From Coriaria nepalensis (Eukaryota > Streptophyta > Magnoliopsida > Cucurbitales > Coriariaceae), in contig CP114489.1 in NCBI GenBank assembly GCA_027186245.1, positions 10,237,501 to 10,301,500 on the forward strand: 64,000 bases of DNA. The letters are read 5' to 3'. How positions within the stretch are numbered: position 1 is the first letter of the stretch; the number at the start of each line of letters is the position of its first letter. Positions 26,022-39,369 of the stretch are shown piece by piece. A model generated the notes under the pieces. It searched no databases. It had not been told where the DNA came from and saw only the letters and a program-made list of their open reading frames with translations. The translations under genes and the position numbers were made by a program.

Positions 26022-29000
26022 CTCGATCTGGTTATAGTGATGAGAAGATTTCCAGCTTTAGTGCTTTATATTTGAAGGAGAGAGACTAGAAGTAGAGCTG
26101 TAGAGGCAAGAACGAAAAAAAAAGAATTCTTCTTTTTATTATAACTACGCAAGCTCTTGAGGTTGTAATAATAATATTTAGTTTAAATAGATAATTAAGA
26201 AATAATTTTAATTACAGATTAAAATAATGTGATTAGTCGTTGATTAGTTAATTAATTCTCTAACCAAAGAATCTGAATAGTTGCCGTTGCATTAATCTGG
26301 GTGTTAAGTGACGCATGCCAAACAAATCTGAAAATCTAAGTGCTATTAGCCAATCACAGTCAAGTTTTGTGAAAGAGACTCAGGCCCCACTTAAAGCCAA
26401 CCATTTATAATATTATATCACTTTAATATTAATAATATATAATATGATAATCTTAGTTAATGTCACAAGATTCTTTAAGAATAATAATAATAACATTAAT
26501 GATATTTTAAGACTTTACATTTGTTACTTAAGATAATTGAGAAATTATTGTATAAATATGATAACATTGACGAGCAATAGTAGTTAGAGTTGTCAAGTAT
26601 CTCAATAATGCATACATATATATACATACACATATAATAATGAAATCTTATCTTATGTTGTACTATACTATATACCTACCGTTAAATACATTAATGGCTG
26701 ATCATGGAATCATGGAATTACAGTGTACCGCGACAAATGGATCATAACCGTAAGTAACGAAGGTGGGTCCCACTTACAAATGGTCCAAAATCTAATTACT
26801 CTGCGCGCTGTCTCATAGGATTTATTACGTCCAGAAAAACAACGTTAAAAATCACATGTTTACATATCTATAGGTCTGTCTACATGGATATGGGTTGTTT
26901 ATATATAAGATATGATGATTATATCTTTATATTCAAGTAATGTAAGATAATGTATAGTTCTGTCTACTTAATTTTTTATAATATGCTTCAATAAATAAAT
27001 AAATAAATAAATAAAAATAGCCAGCACAATGATTATAGGGCTTGATTTCCCATGTGGGTGCATACGATTCATTAAAATTGCTGCTCAATATTAGATCAAT
27101 AGATCCAGGTCATGTATGCAAGTGGACCCAAATTTGAAAAGTAAATTCAAAATACACACACATTGTGATAAACATAAAAAGTCAAGGATTTTTTGCCCAC
27201 ATACTCGAAGTTTTGTTCAATAATTTAAGCATGAATTTAATATATATAATTAAAATAAATTGATTTAATTTTTAAAAAATTATTCTAAAATTTTAAAAAA
27301 TAAATAAATAAATAAATTTTGATGAGTTTATAAGTATACTCAACCTCACAAGTTTGCTTGAGCCCATTCTTTCTCTTCCATGGAGACGTGCTCCAGTTTT
27401 GTTGGATTACATTTTCATCATTAGAGACCATTTGCTGTAACAGCTAATGAAACTTGTAGACTAGATTGACTTGATTTACAAGTACAAGGACTCTATATAT
27501 ATATATATATATATTCGTCCCACCACAAAGCCAACCCTCCCCCAATCCCAATATGATCCACATGGCAACTGTTCTGGAAGTTCACACCTCTTCTTAACTT
27601 TTCAATCTTCTCTCTCTTATTCTATTAACTTGCTCAACTGAAGAAAAGAAAAAGAGAGATGTAGACATGGAAGCACGCTTTGCCGGGAGCCAATATGGAC
27701 CGGTGGGACCCATTGGGCTTGCTGATAAAACAGCCCGAGTCTTGATCCATGGCCTATGGGTTTGCACACTGGTTTTGGTCCCTCCTCCTTGGAACCTACA
27801 AAATTGAGAATTTTTTTTTTTTTTATTAACTAAAAGAAGGTGGAATAGTCAAAGTGTGCAATTAGTGGAGAGTAAGAGGAAGGGTCCAAAATAAGCATGT
27901 TTCCCTCCCCACCTTTTTTGGTTTGGTTGAGAGTTTCTTCTAAAACATGAACTCAGTTATTGGAATCTGATTGTTTTCTTGTCGGTATCCAGTAGATCTT
28001 TTCATTCAGCTCTTCCTCATCTGTGGGCCCCCCCCCCTCCCCTCCCCACAATTAAATTTGATAATTATGATTTGGCCCCCTATCCAAAATAATATGTATA
28101 TTTATTTTGAGACATTATAAGATCGTGTACAGCTTGGTAGAACAGAACAGATGGATCGAGGAGCCTGCCTGTATGTAATTTTTAGGCCCAAAAATACCCA
28201 TGACAATTTGTGGACCCAAAGCATTTATGTTGTTATATTGGGCTTTTATACCTTTCAAATAATATCATCTTTGAATGAGTAGAAAGAAAGACCATTGTTA
28301 AAAGACAAAATGATAAAAAGGGAAATTATTAATTTTGACGGTTTAATATTATTAAATATAGTATTTTAAGTTGATTAATGTTATATTTATTTAATGATAT
28401 AAAATAATTAATCTTAATTATTTTATATTATAATAAGATGTTTGATCTCTAAATTATAGAGATGTACCGAGACTACTTACTGAATGAAAATAGATGTCAA
28501 ATATTCGACCCGTAAGATAAGAAATAATATTTTAAATTTAATCTAAACAAAAGATTGGAGAAGGATGAAGAAAATAGGTGGTGTGGAAAGATACAAGCTC
28601 CGCCAAATAAAATCACATACCAGAACTAATATTTTAATATATACATATTAATTTATTATTATCATTATCATCGAGAGATTTCGGTCCGGTTCAAGCCAGG
28701 CGAAGGATGAGGCGTGCCACCTGGTTGTAACTTGTAAGAGTCATTTCTCATTCGTGCATGTATATGAAATCTTCTGAGCAATTCTAACCATGAAAGTAAG
28801 TAGGGTAGTAGCTGGTTTGTAAGAGGTTTATAGTCTCCATATTATATAGTCCACATGACTTTAGTTATATATAAATTTCAAGATGGAAAAATCTACACCC
28901 TTAATGGCTTTTTTGACTGACTATGCTTCAATCATGTATTTTTCTTGATGGTAACGTGTCCAACTTTTATTTCATACGGTCTACCTTGCGACTTGTGGGG

Positions 29001-29072
29001 GCCACAAATGACTTTGATTTCTCTTTTTTGGATAAAAAATTATTTGATCGAAAAAGAAATTTGTATCGGCTA

Positions 29073-29112
<40 letters not shown>

Positions 29113-29640
29113 CATAAAATTCGATTTAAATTTGGTATGAATTTCGATTTTTCTTCCTCTTAATTATTATTTTAATTAATATATTAAAATAATAAGTAAA
29201 TAATTTAATAACGAGTCTAGATCCATTTTTGCCGAATCCAAATCCCATAAAACTAACTAAACAACTTTTTTTCACCATGTGACTAGAATAGAAGGGAGGC
29301 AATGTCTTTATTTAATTTAGTTATATCATAGGTTAAATTATCCGTTAACTCAATGACTCATCATATTTAAAAAATATTATTAATGTTAAAATGGCATGAG
29401 ATACTTTATGTTAATGAATTATTAAAATATAAAATTAAAAAAACTTGAAAAGTAAGAAACATATGTTAAAATCCTAAATTTCATAGAGAGTTAAATATCT
29501 AAGACGAATACATCGTAGATTGCAGACCTAAAAATCACTCCTCTTCTTTTCTCACTCTCTGCTATCACCTTCCCTTTGGTATATCTAAACCACCTGTGCA
29601 CTGTCACATAGTTTTCTGGCTAACTCTCCATCACAAAAAA
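26022..29640. other. Gene-poor AT-rich region
   Basis: The part near 26022-26120 should be the leader and promoter of the DUF863-like gene. The rest contains (AAAT)n at 26993-27016, short (TA)n tracts (27495-27515, 29080-29108) and a C-rich run at 28028-28046. No protein-coding or RNA gene recognised. Confidence 0.5.
29080..29108. repeat. (TA)n microsatellite
   Basis: About 14 AT units in uninterrupted alternation. Confidence 0.9.
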
Positions 29641-30119
29641 AAAGTTCTTTTCGTTCATGGCTTCATCTTCGAATCCCGAAAAACAAGCTAGCACTTCGAT
29701 AATAAATTATGATTTATCATGATATTATTTTTCCTATTTGCCCATCTTCTTAATACTTATTATCTCTCTATATCTCTCTACATATTCTCCACTACACCTT
29801 TTTTATTCTTCAATATGTATTGACCGATCCCGATACCATGAATCTTTTAGTTTATATTGTCAGTCTGTTAGATCCCGTAACAAGACCATAGTGATTTTAG
29901 AAATGCTCGAATACCTTTATGAGAACGTTAATTCTCAAGGACAAGCTAAACGAATCATTTTTTAATCGCAATTGTATCTGCAGTCGTTGTATGATTTGTA
30001 CAAAGAGAGGGATTATGCTTTGCCGTCTACGGGGCTCATACTATCTAATGTCACATCTGCATCATAGCCAGAGTTAAAGGCATGACCTTTTTAGGGACTT
30101 AAAAATAATTTCTTGAAAG

Positions 30120-30440
30120 ATTTCTATGTAAGTCGTAATTCGATGTCACTCACTCGACAAACTACGGAGATGGAGTAGTACATGGATATTGATTGTTTTG
30201 TTGAATGCCAAGATGGCTTCAATATTCTACGGTGGTGGAGGGCGAATGGGCATAAGTACCCGATACTACAACCAATAGCTAGAGATCCTTTTGTCATACC
30301 AGTATCTACGGTTGCTTCGAAGTCCATACTTAGCATACACGGACGTACAATCACGAACTTTCATAATAAGCTTGCACCTTTATGGTTGCGGCCCTTATAT
30401 GTGTGAACAGCTGCCTTTCAGGCATGTCATTCACTTTAGT
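30120..30440 (+). pseudogene. hAT transposase C-terminal remnant
   Basis: The frame from 30182 to 30406 reads FNILRWWRANGHKYPILQPI and continues with ARDPFVIPVSTVASKSILS. This matches the C-terminal dimerisation region of hAT (Ac-like) transposases, usually WWK..YP.LS..ARD.L.IPVSTVASESAFS.GGR. Here ASES reads ASKS and the GGR motif reads HGR. A stop interrupts the frame just upstream (near 30176) and another ends it at 30404. The N-terminal BED finger and catalytic region were not found, though the less AT-rich stretch 29640-30120 may be more of the same element. Confidence 0.75.
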
Positions 30441-31491
30441 AGGAGTTATGGATACATTTGAGGACTTTGATGAAGACGACTTATTCATTTTTTTATTCAA
30501 TTTTTTTTACATAATTATTGAATTTTATAATTTTTAAGAGTACCATCAGGTGAGGACGAGGACCCCAAGAAATGAAATAGAAGTTGATTTTGGTGGTGTT
30601 TAAATTTTTTTAGTTATTTTGAAATCATTAGTGAATTATCATTGTAGATTATATAATTTAATTTAATTTTGTTTGATATTTATTGAACTTCTTTTGATTA
30701 TATTATTATGAACTTATAATTGTGATTTATATTCACTTTGCAGATTAGTTTTAAATGGAAATTAAATGTAGTCTAAATTTCTTTATAAAATGTAACTTAA
30801 CGTACATCATCATTATATAACTTTAACAATTGCTAGAGAAAGAAAAAATAGAACAAATAACCTAAAATAATATAATGTGTTTCTATAATAATTTCGAAAC
30901 TCAAATTTCGATTTGTCAAAAAATTAATATCTAAAATTTAAATAAAATTTCACAATCTTCATATTTAAAATCATAAGATGGATCGGATATCCGTAGAATC
31001 CGATTTGATCCTACACAGATTGAATAAGATATAATTCTTTTTAATTTTTATTTATCGAACCGAATACCCAATCTAATAGATAAAAAATAGATATTCGTTT
31101 ATAAGATACAATAATATTCAATCTGAAGCTCATGCCTAATAGCAGTACTTCTTTAAACTTTAAGAATTACTATTTATTATGTATAACTAAAGTGAGAAAA
31201 ATTATCGGATACAACCTTTTTTTTTTTTTTTTAAATTGTTAATATATAATTTTAAAGAACTAAATATGAATACTCTACTCTAATAGCCAAACAGCATAGT
31301 AAAATCTACTTCTATTAGGATTCATTTATCTTGTTCACAAAATCTCATGTAAATTTAATTTATTAAATTTCTAAATTTTCAATAAATACATCATATCATA
31401 TGAATTAAGTATATATAATATAATTTTATATTAAAAACCTAATTATAGAACTGCTTTTTATGAAAAGGATAAATCGTATATCCTTGAAAAA

Positions 31492-31492
<1 letters not shown>

Positions 31493-31528
<36 letters not shown>
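31493..31528. repeat. (TA)n microsatellite
   Basis: About 17 TA units in uninterrupted alternation. Confidence 0.9.
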
Positions 31529-31529
<1 letters not shown>

Positions 31530-32436
31530 TAATCATAACTAAAAGGTATAGCAAAAGGCCAAGAAAGTTGAGGGAAATTAGATTCTTCATCCAAACAGAC
31601 AATGTTAATTTTATCTGTGCTAAAACGGAACATGAACGTGTAAGAAAGAACATGACAGCTAACGAGGGGGACAAGTCAAGTTGTAAGCATCTTTAATTTC
31701 CACGTAATAACTTTTAATTATTAGTTTTGAAGACTTAAAGTCAGATTAAGTTATCTACTTTGTTACGTAATCATATCAATGGACCGACGAGGCTACAAAT
31801 AAATAAACTAAAGTTTCATATGTAAATTATTGGCTATGAGTCATAACAACATGCACAAACGTTTAACAAGATCAATTATTAGCTAATTCATTATCAACTT
31901 AAATCTGGTTTCATGCAACGTACGTATAACAAGCATGAGAAAGACGGCCGAGTGGCTCGCTGCATAATGTATAATATATTAGTCAATCTTACTGATTTGT
32001 TTTCACTTCAATTATTAAATGATCAATTGATAGGAATGGGATCCCGCATAATTAATATAATAATAATTTATAATCTATATAATAATCATAATTTTAAAAT
32101 ATCATTAACAAATTAATAATAAAAGTTTATATAAATTTTATTAATTAAATATTATAATTATTTATAATTATAAAATAAATTTATTAATTTTTATTTTCAA
32201 TTTTTTTTAGAACATAGGACTATTTTTTATCCCGTTTCCATTCTCAATCCTGATACGGTATTGGGACGGGACTTTTATTTTTATTCTCGTTAAATATCAA
32301 AATAAAAATTGAGATAAAATCATATTCCCACCAAAGTCGAGAAAAATACCCACCCAATCAATTGATCAAATATATTGAAAGGAGATGACAAAAAGTTACT
32401 ATAGTTAATAAACTATAGTTTTGTGACTTTTGTCCA

Positions 32437-32471
<35 letters not shown>
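32437..32471. repeat. (AAT)n microsatellite
   Basis: About 11 uninterrupted AAT/ATA units, followed by a shorter (AT)n run. Confidence 0.9.
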
Positions 32472-32472
<1 letters not shown>

Positions 32473-33462
32473 CTATATATATATATATATAGTTAGCGAA
32501 CAAGGTAGCTTCAATGGACTTTTGCCCGAGATGCATTTTTTCTCTCAATAATATTTTGGAGGTTCTCCTTAAAATAAAAATAAATAAATAACTAGACCCA
32601 TTGTTTGGATGTACACAACAATTCACGGGTTGTCAAATACAGAAGACAACAAATAATGATCAATAATTAATGGATTAACTACACTCACTACAAACAAGCT
32701 TAATTATTACGTACGGTTCTAATTTCACAACTTTCTCCACAAAAAAAAAAAAAAAACATAATTTTCTTAATGAAGTCGATGACACGCCAAGATTGATGAT
32801 GCTTTTATTTCTTGATGGTTATAGGATTGGGACCGGGTTGAAAAAAAATTGTTGAATAATAGAGAATGGAGATAATTTCTTTATCGATCGAAATAGCTCG
32901 GATCGACACCGATCCAAATATCGATCGACATCGACAATAATCATAGCTCGGATCCATGCATTTTAATGTGTCGTACCACATTTTTATTTCTCTTAATCTC
33001 GTAAATTATCAATATTTATTCTCAATGATTAATGTGTATTTTTTAACAGCTTAACTTTTTTATATGATTATTAACTTAACTCAGTTTATGTGTATTTTTA
33101 ACTTCTCAAATCATATCATTCATATATATTTGTTATTTAATAAGTATATATTTAAGTTTTTAACTCAAAATTAATTTAATAATTATTCATCTTTTCTTAT
33201 GGCTAGAGAGGATGGTTCATATGCAAAACACAATTGCATTTTTATGTCCATCTCATCTCTACCAATTGACTATTAAAAGCACGTGAGTCACTCTAAACTT
33301 CTTTCTACTATAATATTATTAGGTTTATTTAGATTTTTCTTTCAAATATTTATTATATTCTCAATATTTCGTTTTATATGTGATGTTAATTTAAATTTAT
33401 ACGTGAACTTTTTTATATAAATGATATATGATACGTATATCAACTAGTTCAATAATGTGTTG

Positions 33463-33486
33463 CGTCCGCCTCTAATACCATGTTGA
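33463..33486 (-). other. Possible LTR primer-binding-site relic
   Basis: On the minus strand the sequence reads ACATGGTATTAGAGGCGG, close to TGGTATCAGAGC, the complement of plant initiator-Met tRNA found just after 5' LTRs. The preceding bases end in CA, as an LTR would. No matching second LTR or coding part was found, so this is at most a remnant. Confidence 0.3.
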
Positions 33487-34377
33487 TTCATTGAGCTACT
33501 TGTGTGTGCAAAGACCTAAATATTTATGATTTTCACTTTTCAAATCCTTGCATCTAAATATCATTCACATCCAAATAACTAACTTAGATGTGGGTCATAT
33601 TTTGGTCATATTCTTTAAAATATAGTAATATAATAAATATATAGACATACAAAAGCTGGATGAAAATGCACAAAGGCTGTTTCTTAAGAAGCAATACCAA
33701 CTACATATCATAGAAAATTAGTATTACCGCTGATTTTGATGGTGAATATAATTGAACGGAAAAGTAAAATCATAACAAAAAGAAAATAAAAATTGAAGAA
33801 ATCACCATCACCAATGACTAAAAGTAAGCTTTTCATCCCACCAATCCAGCTGGATCGCTGTTGAGCAATCACAATCCAGGTTTGGTCCATGCTCTGCACT
33901 TAGGCTGCGAACCTAGTTGGGTCCAATTTAAGCTGACCTAAATACTAAACTTTAGTAGCATGTTTCTTTGTCTAACCGAGCATATATACATACATTATTT
34001 CCTTGATCCACGATTCGCTCCCTTTTGCCCCAAACCAGATGGAAAAACAACAGGTTTTATCCTTTTTTCCCCCTTCAAAACAATGAACAAGTGGTACTGA
34101 ATGTACAGTAGTAGCCCAAGTGGCAGGATTCACGATCAAAACATCATTTTCTTTTACTTATATAGTATATGATATTCCTTTGTCCTTTACAAGTTCGAAC
34201 TATTGATTACAGTTAAAATTTTGATTTTTCCACTGATCAAAAGTAGTCGCGCCCCGTCTTTCCATCACCAGATAGTAACAGAATAATTCAGAAGAGGCGG
34301 CATTTTGAGCCACATAGTCAACATCAGAACAAAACACGAGGTCATTCTGTTCCGCCGTTCTCCTCCCTCACCGCTTC

Positions 34378-34385
34378 TATATATA
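34378..34385 (+). promoter_or_regulatory. TATA box of peroxidase gene
   Basis: TATATATA lies 48 bases upstream of the ATG at 34433, in a CT-rich context. The start of transcription would be about 34405-34412, giving a short leader that begins near the sequence TTCAAACTCAATCAAG. Confidence 0.65.
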
Positions 34386-34432
34386 CACCTCCCTTTTCTC
34401 CTCCGCCTGATTCAAACTCAATCAAGATCGAA

Positions 34433-35898
34433 ATGGCTTTCAACTTTTCAACTCTTCTCTACCTCTTTAGTTTAATAACTCTTGTTTCCTCCCCACTAGT
34501 TTTTGCTCAACTTAGACCCAATTTCTACGCAAATATTTGTCCAAACGTGGAAAACATTGTCCAAAATGCCGTTGCTAATAAAGTTCGACAGACTTTTGTG
34601 ACGGTTCCAGCCACTCTCCGCCTCTTCTTCCACGATTGCTTTGTCCAAGTAATTTAGTTAATGATTAATTAATTTAGTTGTTAAGATTTGTTATGTGTTT
34701 GATTTAACTAATGGAGTTTGATTTTAATCGGTTTAGGGATGTGATGCGTCAGTGATAGTTGCTTCATCCGGAGGCAATCAGGCGGAGAAGGATCATCCGG
34801 ATAACTTGTCGCTTGCCGGAGACGGATTCGATACTGTCATCAAAGCCAAGGCGGCAGTTGATGCAGTCCCCCAGTGCAAGAACAGAGTCTCTTGTGCTGA
34901 CATTCTTGCTCTGGCTACTCGTGATGTTATTGCATTGGTAATTCCTGTTTCTGCTTTCTGCTTTTTGATGTGGTTTATGATTGAGTGTGTAATAATGGCG
35001 GGGTTTTGTTGATTATTTGCAGTCAGGAGGACCGTCATACACGGTGGAGCTTGGGCGGTTGGACGGCCTTGTTTCCAGGACCTCTGATGTGAATGGAAAG
35101 CTTCCACAGCCTACGTTTAGTTTGAATCAGCTTAATTCCTTGTTTGCTTCTCACGGTCTAACTCAACAAGACATGATTGCTCTCTCAGGTAACCCTTTTT
35201 AATTAAACTTAACCATACTTTAGAAACACAAGTTATTTTGGGTAACTGACTCAATGACTTGGTCGGCTCACCATAATTCGATCAATCACACAATTGTAAA
35301 TATGAATTTTACATATTATATTATCAATCACATCATATCATATCATATATTTGTGTGATCACTTATGATGTAATGTATCCAAGGATTTCTCTATTCATTA
35401 TTGTATGAAAGTTTTTGATTTTTGAACATAGGTGGATAAAGAATAAAATATATATTGTTAAAAGTATGGTTGCATTAATCTTTTTTTTTTTTTTGGGTTG
35501 CAGCTGCACACACCGTTGGATTCTCCCATTGTAACAGGTTTGCGAACAGGATCAATTCAATTCCAGTGGACCCTACACTAAACAAGACTTATGCGAGCCA
35601 GCTACAGCAGATGTGTCCGAAGAATGTGGACCCAAGAGTAGCCATCAACATGGACCCAATCACGCCCAGAGTTTTCGACAACACCTACTTTAAGAATCTT
35701 CAGCAGGGAATGGGCCTCTTCACCTCGGACCAAGTTTTATTCACAGATCCAAGATCTAGGCCCACTGTAAATACTTGGGCCTCTAACTCTCCCGCCTTTT
35801 CAAGAGCCTTCGCTAATGCCATGATCAAGCTGGGCCGGGTTGGAGTTAAGTCTGGTAGCAATGGGAATATTCGTCGCGATTGTGGAGCTTTCAATTAG
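34433..35898 (+). CDS. Class III secretory peroxidase
   Basis: Four exons (34433-34648, 34737-34937, 35023-35188, 35504-35898) give 325 aa, the usual class III layout and length. Signal peptide about residues 1-25 ([20 protein letters not shown]) ending near VFAQ. The mature part starts [18 protein letters not shown]. Distal catalytic Arg and His are in [17 protein letters not shown]. The proximal haem-binding His is in [13 protein letters not shown]. Conserved cysteines include [17 protein letters not shown] and RRDCGAFN. Sequence around [20 protein letters not shown] and [18 protein letters not shown] is closest to Arabidopsis PRX16/45/50/51. These are cell-wall or apoplastic enzymes that use H2O2 to oxidise phenolics. 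SAAHT instead of the common SGAHT is known within this subgroup and does not suggest loss of activity. Confidence 0.96.
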
Positions 35899-36634
35899 TT
35901 ACAAGATTAAGCTTTTTTTTTTTTTTTTTTTAAAAAAATTTAAAAGGGAGGAAAAGAAAAAGACAACAAAAACAACAGAAAAGAGGGTGAGTGAAGGGAT
36001 TTTGATTTTATTTTTGTTGGTCCAGAAGTTAATAAACAAAGGGAAAGAGAGGTCAAACGTTGACTTGAAATGGAATATGGATTGGTTAATTTATCCATTA
36101 ATGTAATTCGCCCTTTGTTTTTCTTCCTATTTTTTGTTTTTTTTTGTTTTTTTTTTATTGGACTCATGATTGTCACCAACACACAAAAGAGACACTAACA
36201 TGAACATAATTGAGAAAAATAATAATAAATGAAATGAAATTATATCAAAGACAATTCTACAAACCAAATTAGCCTCTTATAAACTCCATCATTAAAATGA
36301 TAGTTAAAATCAGAGACAGACTAATTCTCAAGTCACCCTCTGAAACCAATATCTTGAAATTTCCATTAGACACCAAAATCGGATTACAAGGACGAATTAT
36401 CCGAAAAAAATCAAAATCTACTTGTGAAAAGAAGAAATAATAAACGATCTCTATAACATTTCAATCCAGCCACGCGAATCGCTCCTAAATATGTATTTAT
36501 AACAAATCTATAAGCCTTTCCATCAATTTCGCTACTTATTTACAGTTCGGGCCACATTATCAATCAGTATCAGTCAACCTCCATATGTAAAATTATTCCC
36601 AAGAAGGATAAAAAAAAAAGAAAAAATACAATCT
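35899..36634. other. Convergent 3' UTR spacer
   Basis: Tail-to-tail spacer between the peroxidase and ADA1-like genes, with poly(T) at 35911-35930. Short open frames here have no recognisable similarity. Confidence 0.5.
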
Positions 36635-37441
36635 TCACTCTTCGTATGCTCGTAAACAAACTTTCTCAAAAAGAATGGGCCAATCTTCTCCAAGAATCAT
36701 CGGGTTCAACTCCATAGCAGCCCGGAAATCTTGAATAGAAGAAACTGATCCACACCTTGAACCGGAAAGTTCTAAACATGGCTTTATCAATCTCTTCAGA
36801 AAAACATCAAGACTGTTATTCAACAAGTTAGCACAATCTACTGATACTTTCACCCCTTCTCTTTCCAACTTCTGTTCTACAATCTTTTGTAACCGACTCG
36901 TATCAGGTAATTCACTAAGGTTATGACAGGTCTCATTATTACAACCTGCTTTGGAAAAATACAACCCCTTTGAGTTTGATCTGATTATTCCAAGAGGTGC
37001 TTTGACCGGACGTCTTTGATTCACTTCTTCTCCGTCTTCTTCTTCTGAAGGAGGTGAAGGTCTTCCCCCTAAAGAAAGTAACTCACTAGCACTCTGCTCT
37101 TTTTGAAATATGCGGACCCTACCTTCAAAACTCACACTATGATGGTTCTTCCCTTTCCAAGGAGGAGGAGGAGCATTGACTATGCATTGTTTTTGTGGGA
37201 CCACATTGGATAGGTAAGCATTCCGTAAAATTGATCTTAGAAGATGATTATGGAGATGGGTATTTTCTTTTCCTATTGTTTCGATGCATAGACGATGGAA
37301 TTTGGGTTTGGGAAGTTTGAGACTAAGAAATCTTGTGAATAGAGCAAAGTACATTTCGGTTCTTCTTCGTCCGATTTTCTCTTCGATTTGAGACTTGATT
37401 TGTAATGTATTGACCCGAGAAAATTGCTGAATACTTGACAT
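36635..37441 (-). CDS. SAGA coactivator subunit, ADA1/HFI1-like
   Basis: Intronless CDS of 268 aa. The N-terminal part, NTLQIKSQIEEKIGRRRTEM then YFALFTRFLSLKLPKPKFHR, followed by LCIETIGKENTHLHNHLLRS, matches the conserved domain of plant Hfi1/ADA1-type transcriptional coactivators, subunits of the SAGA histone-modifying complex. The middle is Ser/Glu/Pro-rich (GGRPSPPSEEEDGEEVNQRR). The C-terminal part (DTSRLQKIVEQKLEREGVKV, SVDCANLLNNSLDVFLKRLI) is predicted helical and fits the histone-fold-like region of ADA1. It ends FEKVCLRAYEE. The Met at 37441 (MSSIQQFSRV) is the first ATG. On the minus strand the leader seems to be spliced: a donor CAG|GTTAGA sits near 37991 and an acceptor near 37457. 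A telomere-like TTAGGGTTAGGG lies at 38109-38120. Nuclear; expected to act in Pol II transcription. Confidence 0.85.
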   Translation of the reverse strand: MSSIQQFSRVNTLQIKSQIEEKIGRRRTEMYFALFTRFLSLKLPKPKFHRLCIETIGKENTHLHNHLLRSILRNAYLSNVVPQKQCIVNAPPPPWKGKNHHSVSFEGRVRIFQKEQSASELLSLGGRPSPPSEEEDGEEVNQRRPVKAPLGIIRSNSKGLYFSKAGCNNETCHNLSELPDTSRLQKIVEQKLEREGVKVSVDCANLLNNSLDVFLKRLIKPCLELSGSRCGSVSSIQDFRAAMELNPMILGEDWPILFEKVCLRAYEE

Positions 37442-38108
37442 TTCCTCTCTTTTCAAGCTTGCAGATTTTTCACTATCAACAAATCAAATTTGACCCAGTT
37501 AAGAACACAACCCATAAAATAAATCCAAGCAAAGTTGTTGATGTTGTTGTTTTTTTTTTTCCCTCGATTTGAAATGTCAAAAACCCTAAATTGTTTCCCC
37601 CCTATGTGTTTGTTTCTAATGCTGAAAATAAAATGGAACTGCATTTTACTGTGAATCGCATTATACAAAAAACTTATAAGAAAGAAGACATACCATATAA
37701 TGATTTGAATGTATATTCAATATCCCATAGCTTACTTTACCACGTACACATTGCATACACGCATTTTCTCACTCTATCAATATCAATTTTCACTATCAAA
37801 CCTTATTTTCAGAAATAGTAAAGAAAACTCCATAATTTTCAATCAGTTCAAAGTGGAAATTTCCAGTTCTATTTACTAAATTAGTAATCATCCTTCAAAA
37901 TTCGAATCCAGATAAAGAAAACGGAGCAAAAATTACGTAATTCAATAGCGCGAAGAAAGATCAGGAAGCATCGATAGAAGAAAATCTAACCTGAAAGTAG
38001 AAATAGAGAAAAATCTACTTCAGCCTCAACATGTGGCGATCCAAATTCGTCAATCTCTGCCTCGTAAGTTTTCTTTCGATCCCGAGAGAGAGATAGAGAA
38101 GAGGAGGA

Positions 38109-38120
38109 TTAGGGTTAGGG
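38109..38120. promoter_or_regulatory. Telomere-like motif near ADA1 transcription start
   Basis: TTAGGGTTAGGG, two telomere-type units, just upstream of the presumed untranslated first exon of the minus-strand ADA1-like gene. Such interstitial telo-boxes are frequent in plant promoters. Confidence 0.4.
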
Positions 38121-39369
38121 CTAGTTTTTGCCGATGAATTGTTTTATTGATGACCGTTTCCTGAAGTCAAGGAGGTCAAAGCTACATGTCGTAAAAAAAA
38201 AAAAGGAAGAAGGGGGGAGCTTATTCGGTGCGTACCCAAAAAGTTTGGAACCATCGTCATGACACCTTTTACCCCAAAAAGAAGTTACTTTTCATGATGG
38301 AACCAAAGATTATAGGAGGCTTTTGGACCTATTACCCAAAAAGTTAGACCTCTTTTTTAAATACCGAAATGGGCTGGTTTGTAACACAAAAAGTTCTGGT
38401 TCGTAACATGCTGTTTAGTTTTAGACCTGAAAAAAAAAAATATATATATATATATATGCCGGTTAGCTACTTTCTCTTACTTGCACACAATTAGGTATCG
38501 GTACTTTCGGCCCATGTGATGCCTTTTTCACTCTCATGGCCCAGCCCAACTTTTCAGTAAACTGCATGAGCTATTGTGCCTTACATAAAACAAATGTATG
38601 TTAGTTTGATCCTACGGTTGACATTAATCCTAGTAGACTCTTAACGTATTTTACATCCCTACCCTCTTGAGTCTCAACTTTTTCACTTTTCACCCAACCG
38701 CAAAAACATTGAACGTCTCGTAAAATATGTATATTGGGTGTAAATTTCTCTTCCTGGGATTAAATGCAAGAATTTAAAATTCACAAAAATAATGTTTTGT
38801 ACGGATTTTATGAGAACTAACATATAATGCATTGTGAAGTTGATAAATATGGCACATTATTGAGTTACGTATTAAACGTATTGCAATATAAAGGGAAAGA
38901 TAATTTGAAGATAAGTGAGACATACTTGAGTGGTTAGAGAGAAAGTAATTAAAAGCCAAATTGTGAGGAAAAGTTAATAATAAATAATAAATAATAATAA
39001 ATTATTTGGGTGGGTTTTTGTACCTTTCGAAGGGCCGTGTGTTTGTATTGAGGAATCAAATACCTCCAACGAAGGGCAAGTGTTATGATGGCCTTTCATG
39101 TCTAGGAAAAAGCAAAATGATTTACTAAATTTTAATAAACAAATAATGTTTTGGCTTATGAATGTGTATCTCTTACTTCATTGCTACAATTATAATAATT
39201 TCTTACCTAAACTACGGATTTCAGTTTTAGATTCAATGAGCTTACGTCACCTCCAAATAAATGTTAAATATATCAGCATAAATAATATAATAATATATAT
39301 ATATATATATTTAAATTTGTAATAAATAATATAAAATATAAATTAGACCAAAAATCAAACACTAAATAA

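Larger units (their letters stand above)
30610..34377. other. Gene-poor AT-rich region upstream of peroxidase
   Basis: Contains (TA)n at 31493-31528, (AAT)n at 32437-32471, AT-rich foldback-like DNA near 32020-32290, and a possible primer-binding-site relic near 33463-33486 on the minus strand. A minus-strand open frame at 33708-33899 has no recognisable similarity. The last few hundred bases should hold the peroxidase promoter. Confidence 0.5.

Noticed and set aside
29738..29965. 75-codon plus-strand open frame as a gene
   Set aside because: No start context, family match or neighbouring exons. It lies next to the hAT remnant and may be part of that decayed element.
35504..35530. SAAHT instead of SGAHT in the peroxidase as a lost catalytic site
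   Set aside because: The proximal His and flanking residues are intact, and Ala at this place occurs in related peroxidases of the PRX50/51 type.
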